DNA from: Oscillospiraceae bacterium
Lineage (GTDB): Bacteria > Bacillota > Clostridia > Oscillospirales > Oscillospiraceae
Assembly (NCBI GenBank): GCA_016297855.1
Contig: JAEDFW010000110.1
Span: forward strand, 1 to 5,550
DNA: 5,550 nucleotides
Reading direction: 5' to 3'
Within the stretch, counting starts at the first letter, position 1. Each line of letters begins with the position of its first letter. Shown in pieces: positions 1 through 4,808 of the stretch. Below the pieces are notes generated by a model. That model was not told the origin of the DNA and ran no database searches. It saw only the letters and a list, made by a program, of their open reading frames with translations. The translations under genes and the position numbers were made by a program.

Positions 1-1150
1 TCAGAACGGTACCGACCACATCGTTCTCGGTCAGCTCATAGTACTTGGCCATCTTGATGCAGCAAAGCACGTTCGCAATGCCCGAGATGCCGAGCCAGGT
101 CAGCTTTTCGATCAGCTCGTCATCAAGGCCCAGCTCTTCCTTGAGATACTTCTGGCCGTCGGCGGTGTTGAACAGGCGGAGCAGACGCTGCGAGTCCTCG
201 TCGTCGATGGCAATGGCCATATCAGTGTTCTTGACGTTGTGGATCCAAGGGATGTGCTTGTCGCCGATGCCCTCGATGCGGTGGCCGCCGAAGCCGTTGT
301 CCAGAATGGTCGGACACTGCAGCGCCTCGCCGACGGCGAGCTTCAGGTGCGGATAGCGCTCCTTGAGCAGATCGCCCGCCGACATCGTGCCGGCAGAGCC
401 GGAGGTGAAACACGCGCCGGCAAAATTCTGGCCGGGCTTCTTGATGGCTTCAAACAGGTCGGCCAGCGCGTAGCCGGTGACGTTATAGTGCCACAGGGGG
501 TTGCCCATCTCTTCAAACTGGTTGAAGATCATCATGCTGGGATCCTGCTTGAGTTCCCACGTCTTGTCGAAAATTTCCTTGACGTTGGACTCGCAGCCCG
601 GCGTAGCGATGACCTGCCCGGCGATCTTGCTCAGCCAGTCAAAGCGCTCCTTGGACATTTCCGCCGGCAAAATGGCGACCGAGTCGCACGCCAGCAGCTT
701 CGAGTTGAACGCACCGCCGCGGCAATAGTTGCCGGTGGACGGCCACACGGCATGATGATATGTCGCATCGAACTGGCCCGTGACAAGGCGCGGAGCCAGG
801 CAGCCGAACGACGCACCGACCTTGTGGCAGCCGGTGGGGAACCACTTGCCGGCCATGGCGACGATACGGCACGGAACGCCCGACAGGCTCGACGGGATCT
901 CAACATAATTCGGCACCGCCTGATACAGGCCGCCGAATTCCTTGGCCTCGTTCTTCCAGCTGATGCGGAACAGGTTCAGCGGATTGACGTCCCACAGTCC
1001 CACATTCGTCAGTTTGTCCTTGATCTTTTCGGGGATCAGGTCGGGATTCTGCATCTGCGCGATGGTGGGGATAATAATGTTGTTTTCCTTTGCCTTCTGA
1101 ATATTGTGCGCAAGGCCCTCTTTGTTGATGGTAAGGTCGATTTTGCTCAT
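1..1150 (-). CDS. Fold-type II PLP-dependent enzyme (tryptophan-synthase-beta/cysteine-synthase-like), partial
   Basis: The reading frame is open for 383 codons from ATG at 1150 and leaves the window without a stop, so the C-terminus is missing. Seen: a probable Schiff-base lysine, K110, in PTGCHKVGASFG (105-116); a Ser/Thr-rich substrate loop STGNYCRGG (138-146); and a Gly-rich phosphate-binding loop SGSAGT (250-255). These occur in the order expected for the PALP fold shared by cysteine synthase, threonine synthase and TrpB. No signal peptide or membrane segment is visible, so it is probably cytosolic. The motifs differ from YgeX (2,3-diaminopropionate ammonia-lyase; NAFKMLGG, TTDGNHGRG as I recall them), so I do not call it YgeX. 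It resembles proteins annotated 'PLP-dependent protein subunit beta' in Clostridia. The start is set by AGGAGGAG six bases upstream. It follows the regulator gene by one base, so the two are cotranscribed and probably translationally coupled. The substrate is unknown; beta-elimination or replacement on an amino acid is inferred. Confidence 0.88.
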   Translation of the reverse strand, partial: MSKIDLTINKEGLAHNIQKAKENNIIIPTIAQMQNPDLIPEKIKDKLTNVGLWDVNPLNLFRISWKNEAKEFGGLYQAVPNYVEIPSSLSGVPCRIVAMAGKWFPTGCHKVGASFGCLAPRLVTGQFDATYHHAVWPSTGNYCRGGAFNSKLLACDSVAILPAEMSKERFDWLSKIAGQVIATPGCESNVKEIFDKTWELKQDPSMMIFNQFEEMGNPLWHYNVTGYALADLFEAIKKPGQNFAGACFTSGSAGTMSAGDLLKERYPHLKLAVGEALQCPTILDNGFGGHRIEGIGDKHIPWIHNVKNTDMAIAIDDEDSQRLLRLFNTADGQKYLKEELGLDDELIEKLTWLGISGIANVLCCIKMAKYYELTENDVVGTVL

Positions 1151-1151
1151 A

Positions 1152-1802
1152 TTATTCTCCTCCTGTTTTGCTGCTGTCCAAATAAGAATAGAGTGTGTAC
1201 TTGGATATGCCAAAATGCTTTGCGATCTTGTCGCCGGATTTTGTGATCATCAAAGCGCCGGAATTACTCAAAAAGCGGACGGCTCTGGCCTTGTCATCCT
1301 TGGTCATGATCGCCACAGGTTTGCCGATCAGCTCGTCGGCCTGCCGGATAAGATCGTCGAGCAGATCTGACACATTCAATGTGATCCGTTCAGGCTCCTT
1401 CCTGCCTTCCTGCTTCGGGCAGATGAACTCATCGAGTGTCTGCTGCGCCATCTGCATCATGGAGATGTCAAAATTGATGCCGAAAATTGCGCTGATCTTG
1501 CCTGCTTCGTCGCGGATATAGACAGAGGTGGATTTGAGGATCTTTCCGTCCGGCGTGCGCGTGAGATAGCCGATCTGATCCGCAGCGTCGTCGTCGCCTC
1601 TGCCGAGCTGTTCAAGCACAACATGCGACGGCCCGTCGCCGACTTTGCGCCCGGTAACATGTCCGTTTTCAATGTCTGTAATCGAGGAATAGGTGCTCTT
1701 ATCCGATATTTCATGAATGACCACCTCGCAGTTGCTGCCAAACTGTCCGGCAATCGCCTTGGCAATCTGCTTCAGCGTGTCCATTTCTTTCTGACTAAGC
1801 AT
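1152..1802 (-). CDS. YheO/DauR-type PAS-HTH transcriptional regulator
   Basis: A 216-residue protein in the family with an N-terminal YheO-like PAS domain (PF08348) and a C-terminal HTH (PF13309). Seen: an N-terminal segment with NCEVVIHEISD (24-34) and NGHVTGRKVGDG (46-57); the conserved strand block KSTSVYIRDEAGKI (90-103) leading to FGINFDIS (107-114); a helical linker around 141-165; and a C-terminal helix-turn-helix in about 181-208, with DKIAKHFGISKYTLYSYL at 191-208. Length fits the family (roughly 200-240 residues). DauR of Pseudomonas represses D-arginine catabolism, and related proteins are thought to sense small amino-acid-like ligands; the ligand here is unknown. An in-frame ATG at 1838 would add 12 residues, but it lacks a good RBS and lies about three bases from the predicted transcription start. 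ATG 1802 has GGAGGTG just upstream and is chosen. Its placement between the divergent units suggests it controls both promoters and itself. Confidence 0.9.
   Translation of the reverse strand: MLSQKEMDTLKQIAKAIAGQFGSNCEVVIHEISDKSTYSSITDIENGHVTGRKVGDGPSHVVLEQLGRGDDDAADQIGYLTRTPDGKILKSTSVYIRDEAGKISAIFGINFDISMMQMAQQTLDEFICPKQEGRKEPERITLNVSDLLDDLIRQADELIGKPVAIMTKDDKARAVRFLSNSGALMITKSGDKIAKHFGISKYTLYSYLDSSKTGGE
1157..1164 (-). promoter_or_regulatory. Ribosome binding site of the PLP enzyme gene
   Basis: AGGAGGAG on the minus strand lies six bases before ATG 1150. It is embedded in the last sense codons of the regulator gene, where it encodes Gly-Gly-Glu just before TAA. A ribosome terminating on the regulator would sit on this site, which supports translational coupling of the two proteins. 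Confidence 0.9.
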
Positions 1803-1806
1803 GTAA

Positions 1807-1813
1807 CACCTCC
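1807..1813 (-). promoter_or_regulatory. Ribosome binding site that decides the regulator start
   Basis: GGAGGTG on the minus strand, with its GGAGG core six bases from ATG 1802. It favours this start over the upstream in-frame ATG at 1838, before which no comparable site is seen. Confidence 0.88.
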
Positions 1814-1847
1814 GTTTTGCTCCCGATTGTTCTGCCATGGTAGTTCC

Positions 1848-1875
1848 ATCATATCACAGTTTTTGGAGAAATCAA
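1848..1875 (-). promoter_or_regulatory. Leftward sigma-A promoter for the regulator-PLP operon
   Basis: On the minus strand, -35 TTGATT (1870-1875) and -10 TATGAT (1848-1853) are separated by 16 bases, with an extended -10 TGA directly upstream of TATGAT. Transcription should begin near 1841, leaving a leader of about 39 bases to ATG 1802. The match is from reading only; the -35 is imperfect (4 of 6), but the extended -10 compensates. Confidence 0.72.
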
Positions 1876-1884
1876 TGCTTTCTT

Positions 1885-1899
1885 CTAAAAAAATTTTAG
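1885..1899. repeat. A/T inverted repeat CTAAAA-N3-TTTTAG (candidate operator or UP element)
   Basis: Perfect six-base arms with a three-base AAA centre, in the A/T-rich middle of the divergent region. It lies 9 bases upstream of the leftward -35 box and 17 bases upstream of the rightward -35 box. It could bind the local PAS-HTH regulator or serve as an A-tract UP element for RNA polymerase. The repeat is directly visible; either role is inference. Confidence 0.5.
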
Positions 1900-1903
1900 G
1901 TTT

Positions 1904-1916
1904 ACAAAAATTTTGT
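1904..1916. repeat. A/T inverted repeat ACAAAA-A-TTTTGT abutting the rightward -35 (candidate operator or UP element)
   Basis: Perfect six-base arms around one central A, ending on the base immediately before the TTGACA at 1917. Its centre is 18 bases from the centre of the neighbouring repeat at 1885-1899, close to two helical turns, and both share an A-run/TTTT core. A protein bound here would touch the edge of the -35 box, so repression or activation are both geometrically possible. UP-element function is the alternative. Confidence 0.5.
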
Positions 1917-1944
1917 TTGACATCCTTTTATGTTGTGGTATGAT
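1917..1944 (+). promoter_or_regulatory. Rightward sigma-A promoter for ygeY-ygeW
   Basis: A consensus -35 TTGACA (1917-1922) and -10 TATGAT (1939-1944) are separated by 16 bases, with an extended -10 TGG just upstream. A/T-rich DNA precedes the -35. The predicted start is near 1951, giving a leader of about 70 bases. This is the strongest promoter in the window, suggesting that expression is limited by a repressor or by leader control rather than by weak polymerase binding. Confidence 0.85.
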
Positions 1945-1956
1945 GGAAACAGAGAA

Positions 1957-1973
1957 GCCCGCACAGCGCGGGC
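1957..1973 (+). promoter_or_regulatory. GC stem-loop at the 5' end of the ygeY-ygeW mRNA
   Basis: GCCCGC (1957-1962) pairs perfectly with GCGGGC (1968-1973) around the loop ACAGC. It begins about six bases after the predicted transcription start. No T-run follows, so it is not an intrinsic terminator. A 5' mRNA-stabilising hairpin is the simplest reading; a protein-binding or operator role is possible. Confidence 0.55.
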
Positions 1974-2020
1974 GCAGTGACAAATCTGAGTGAAAACAAT
2001 GCTGGGAGGCAAGTCGGTTT

Positions 2021-3418
2021 ATGAACTACGAAGCAATCAAAAAGGCCGCGGAGGGCTACAAGTCCGACATGGCAAAATTCCTGCGTGATATGATCGCTAT
2101 TCCGTCCGAATCCTGTGAAGAAGAACGTGTCGTCAAGCGCATTGCGGCTGAGCTGGAAAAGCTGGGCTATGACAAGGTTGAGATCGATAAGCTCGGCAAC
2201 GTCATCGGCTGGATGGGCACGGGCGACAAGATCATCGCCATCGACTCGCACATCGACACTGTCGGCATCGGCAACCGCGAAAACTGGGAACACGACCCCT
2301 ACGAGGGCTACGAGACAGACAGCATCATCTACGGCCGCGGCGGCTCCGATCAGGAAGGCGGCATGGCTTCCGCTGCCTACGGCGCGAAGATCATGAAGGA
2401 TCTTGGCCTTATTCCTGACGGTTACAAGATCATGGTCGTCGGCTCCGTACAGGAAGAAGACTGCGACGGTATGTGCTGGCAGTCCATCGTCAACGAGTAC
2501 TTTGACGGTCCCGAGGACGCCCGCAGCAAGATCGAGTTTGTCATCTCCACCGAGCCGACCGACGGCGGTATTTACCGCGGCCACCGCGGCAGAATGGAGA
2601 TCCGCGTCGACGTGCACGGCGTGTCCTGCCACGGCTCGGCGCCTGAGCGCGGCGACAACGCCATCCATAAGATGGCCGAGATCATCGAGAACGTCCGCGA
2701 TCTCAACGAGAACCCGGCCGACGATACGGTCGAGATCAAGGGTCTTGTCAAGATGCTCGATCCCAAATACAATCCCGAGCACTATGAGGACGCGCGCTTC
2801 CTCGGCCGCGGTACCTGCACCACCAGCCAGATCTTCTATACGTCTCCGTCGCGCTGCGCGGTGGCAGATTCCTGCGCCATCTCCATCGACCGCCGCATGA
2901 CCGCCGGCGAGACCTACCAGTCCTGCCTCAAAGAAATCGAAGACCTGCCTGCCTGCAAGAAGTACGCCAAGGACGTCAAGGTCTCCATGTACATGTACGA
3001 CCGCCCGGCGTGGACCGGTCATGTCTACGAAACCGAGTGCTTCTTCCCCACCTGGATCAACAAGGAATCCGCGCCGCATGTGCAGGCGCTCATCGACGCG
3101 CACCACGCGCTCTTCGGCGATACCCGCCTGTATGCTGACGACACCGCGAAAGCCAAACGCGAAGGCCGTCCGCTGACCGACAAGTGGACGTTCTCCACCA
3201 ACGGCGTATCCATTCAGGGCCGCTACGGCATCCCGTGCGTGGGCTTTGGTCCCGGCGCCGAGTCGCAGGCGCACGCGCCCAACGAGATCACCTGGAAGCA
3301 GGACCTTGTGACCTGCGCCGCGCTCTATGCCGCCGTTCCCATGCTCTATAAGCCCGAGAACAAAGACGGCTCGGCCACTTCGTTCCGTCAGGAACTGACC
3401 GGCAACGACATCCGTTAA
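2021..3418 (+). CDS. ygeY: YgeY-type M20 family metallohydrolase
   Basis: A 465-residue member of the M20 di-zinc peptidase/deacylase superfamily, matching the YgeY subfamily linked to selenium-dependent and purine catabolic clusters. Seen: metal motif IDSHIDTVG (74-82) with H77 and catalytic D79; GRGGSDQEGG (105-114) with bridging D110; QEED (144-147) with probable general base E145 and ligand E146; STEPTD (176-181) with E178; dimerisation-domain motif CHGSAPERGDNAI (203-215) with H204; and C-terminal ligand H418 in SQAHAPNE (415-422). All catalytic positions are intact and no signal peptide is seen. M20 enzymes hydrolyse amide bonds in peptides, N-acyl or N-carbamoyl compounds; this subfamily's exact substrate is not readable here, but a ureido or acylated amino acid fits the neighbour. 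The start is supported by GGGAGG at 2004-2009 with an 11-base, slightly long, spacing. It is first in an operon with ygeW, 38 bases apart. Confidence 0.93.
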   Translation: MNYEAIKKAAEGYKSDMAKFLRDMIAIPSESCEEERVVKRIAAELEKLGYDKVEIDKLGNVIGWMGTGDKIIAIDSHIDTVGIGNRENWEHDPYEGYETDSIIYGRGGSDQEGGMASAAYGAKIMKDLGLIPDGYKIMVVGSVQEEDCDGMCWQSIVNEYFDGPEDARSKIEFVISTEPTDGGIYRGHRGRMEIRVDVHGVSCHGSAPERGDNAIHKMAEIIENVRDLNENPADDTVEIKGLVKMLDPKYNPEHYEDARFLGRGTCTTSQIFYTSPSRCAVADSCAISIDRRMTAGETYQSCLKEIEDLPACKKYAKDVKVSMYMYDRPAWTGHVYETECFFPTWINKESAPHVQALIDAHHALFGDTRLYADDTAKAKREGRPLTDKWTFSTNGVSIQGRYGIPCVGFGPGAESQAHAPNEITWKQDLVTCAALYAAVPMLYKPENKDGSATSFRQELTGNDIR

Positions 3419-3441
3419 TCAACTCCATTTTGAAACTAGAT

Positions 3442-3447
3442 AAGGAG
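3442..3447 (+). promoter_or_regulatory. Ribosome binding site that decides the ygeW start
   Basis: AAGGAG lies nine bases before ATG 3457. The frame stays open upstream to a TTG at 3430, but that start would place this site inside the coding sequence, so ATG 3457 is preferred. Confidence 0.85.
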
Positions 3448-3456
3448 AAATCAGAA

Positions 3457-4650
3457 ATGAGCAAAACTGTTGAACTTGCCAGACATCTCGAGACCCTGCA
3501 TATCAACAACATGTACAAGACCGACTTCTACTGGACGTGGGATAAGACTGACGAAGAACTCGACGCGGTCTTTACCGTGGCCGACGCGCTGCGCGACCTG
3601 CGCGAGCGCAACAAGTCCACGAAGGTTTTCAATTCCGGCCTCGGCATTTCTCTCTTCCGCGATAACTCCACCCGTACCCGCTTCTCCTTCGCCTCGGCGT
3701 GCAACCTGCTGGGTCTGGAGGAGCAGGTGCTCGATGAAAAGAAGTCGCAGATCGCCCACGGCGAGACCGTCCGCGAAACGGCCAACATGGTCTCGTTCAT
3801 GGCCGACGTCATCGGCATCCGCGACGACATGTACATCCATCAGGGCCACGAATATCAGAAGACGTTCATGGATGCGCTGGAAGAGGGCTACCGTGACGGC
3901 ATTCTCGAGCAGCGTCCCACGCTGGTGAACCTGCAGTGCGATGTCGACCATCCGACGCAGTGCATGGCCGATATGCTGCATGTCATCCACTACTTTGGCG
4001 GCGTTGAGAACCTGAAGGGCAAGAAGGTCGCCATGACCTGGGCATATTCTCCCAGCTACGGCAAGCCCCTGAGCGTCCCGCAGGGCGTCATCGGCCTGTT
4101 CACCCGCTTCGGCATGGACGTGGTGCTGGCGCATCCCGAAGGATACGAGGTCTTCCCCGAGGTCGAGGAGATCGCCCGCAAGAACGCAGCGGCCTCCGGC
4201 GGCTCGTTCACCAAGACCAACTCAATGGAAGAAGCGTTCAAGGATGCCGACATCGTCTATCCCAAGTCCTGGGCGCCGTTCAAGGCCATGGAAGAGCGCA
4301 CGGCGCTGTACTCCAAGGGCGACCAGAAGGGTATCGACGAGCTGGAAAAGCGCCTGCTTGCCCAGAACGCCGAGCATACCGACTGGGCCTGCACAGAAGA
4401 GATGATGAAGCTCACCAAGGACGGCAAGGCGCTGTACCTGCACTGCCTGCCCGCCGACATCTCCGGATTGTCCTGTGAAAAGGGCGAAGTCGACAACTCC
4501 GTGTTCGACCGCTATCTGGTGCCGCTGTATAAGCAGGCGTCGTATAAGCCGTACATCATTGCAGCCATGATCTTCCTTGCGCAGGTCAAAGACCCCGTCG
4601 GCGCGCTGATGGATCTCGACGCTGCTGATACCAAGCGCAAGATGTTCTGA
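3457..4650 (+). CDS. ygeW: YgeW-type knotted carbamoyltransferase
   Basis: A 397-residue protein of the aspartate/ornithine transcarbamoylase superfamily, about the length of E. coli YgeW. Seen: the carbamoyl-phosphate loop NSTRTRFSF (70-78); HGETVRET (101-108); HPTQCMAD (165-172) in the first domain; YSPSYGKPLSVPQG (197-210), in the proline-rich part expected for the knotted branch; KSWAPF (270-275); and HCLPADISG (329-337) near the active site. Superfamily enzymes transfer a carbamoyl group between carbamoyl phosphate and an amino group. In catabolic settings they run backwards, giving carbamoyl phosphate that carbamate kinase can turn into ATP. YgeW's substrate was long unknown ('UTCase'); a ureido derivative linked to 2,3-diaminopropionate in anaerobic purine breakdown is the current idea, stated from memory. 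It is cytosolic, probably trimeric by family. It is the last gene of the ygeY operon and is followed by a strong terminator. Key residues are intact. Confidence 0.93.
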   Translation: MSKTVELARHLETLHINNMYKTDFYWTWDKTDEELDAVFTVADALRDLRERNKSTKVFNSGLGISLFRDNSTRTRFSFASACNLLGLEEQVLDEKKSQIAHGETVRETANMVSFMADVIGIRDDMYIHQGHEYQKTFMDALEEGYRDGILEQRPTLVNLQCDVDHPTQCMADMLHVIHYFGGVENLKGKKVAMTWAYSPSYGKPLSVPQGVIGLFTRFGMDVVLAHPEGYEVFPEVEEIARKNAAASGGSFTKTNSMEEAFKDADIVYPKSWAPFKAMEERTALYSKGDQKGIDELEKRLLAQNAEHTDWACTEEMMKLTKDGKALYLHCLPADISGLSCEKGEVDNSVFDRYLVPLYKQASYKPYIIAAMIFLAQVKDPVGALMDLDAADTKRKMF

Positions 4651-4701
4651 TCCTGCATTGTCACGTTCGGGCGCTGTCTGCATCCATCCAAATCACATAG
4701 T

Positions 4702-4735
4702 GTCCCGCCGGAATTTCCCGGCGGGACTTGTTTTT
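4702..4735 (+). terminator. Intrinsic terminator after ygeW
   Basis: A perfect 10-base-pair stem, GTCCCGCCGG (4702-4711) with CCGGCGGGAC (4718-4727), encloses the loop AATTTC and is followed by TTGTTTTT. It lies 51 bases after the ygeW stop and insulates the next gene from the ygeY-ygeW transcript. Confidence 0.95.
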
Positions 4736-4745
4736 CGGCACTTCA

Positions 4746-4773
4746 TTGACTTTCCGTATTTTTTTCCTATAAT
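4746..4773 (+). promoter_or_regulatory. Sigma-A promoter for the GH13 gene
   Basis: -35 TTGACT (4746-4751) and a perfect -10 TATAAT (4768-4773) are separated by 16 bases, with a T-rich spacer. Transcription is predicted to start near 4780, leaving a leader of about 29 bases with AAGGAG at 4795-4800. It starts 10 bases after the terminator tail, so this gene is an independent unit. Confidence 0.82.
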
Positions 4774-4808
4774 TGAAGTGAACCGATCAACAAAAAGGAG
4801 CTTCTTCT

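Larger units (their letters stand above)
1844..1948. repeat. Ten-base inverted repeat covering both -10 regions
   Basis: TATGATGGAA occurs on the plus strand at 1939-1948 and as its exact reverse complement at 1844-1853. Each copy starts at the -10 hexamer of one divergent promoter and runs four bases past it. Six of the ten bases are explained by the promoter element; the shared GGAA is not. It may be a pair of operator half-sites or a chance extension. Confidence 0.5.

Noticed and set aside
239..1246. 335-codon open frame on the plus strand
   Set aside because: It lies opposite the PLP enzyme, which has coherent family motifs and a strong RBS. The plus frame shows no recognisable domain and crosses into the regulator gene.
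1803..1838. Twelve-residue N-terminal extension of the regulator from ATG 1838
   Set aside because: It has no good RBS, lies about three bases from the predicted transcription start, and ATG 1802 has GGAGGTG.
1999..2088. 29-codon ORF overlapping the ygeY start in another frame, possible leader peptide
   Set aside because: There is no convincing RBS before ATG 1999, and the ygeY RBS falls inside it. Composition is unremarkable, so it is probably chance.
1928..3274. 448-codon open frame on the minus strand opposite ygeY
   Set aside because: It is antisense to a gene with a full set of intact M20 motifs. Its long low-complexity runs of Val, Ala, Asp and Gly are typical of the complement of GC-biased codons, and it would start inside ygeY without a ribosome binding site.
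3430..3456. TTG start giving a nine-residue extension of YgeW
   Set aside because: The AAGGAG at 3442-3447 would lie inside the coding sequence; it is correctly spaced for ATG 3457, and the shorter length fits the family.
3451..4134. Minus-strand open frames opposite ygeW (also 4222-4683)
   Set aside because: They are shadows of a gene with intact STRT, HPTQ and HCLP motifs. They have Ala/Val/Asp/Gly-rich composition and no domains.
4776..4790. cre-like (CcpA) site near the GH13 promoter
   Set aside because: Only the central AANCG core matches; the flanking TG and CA positions of the consensus fail.
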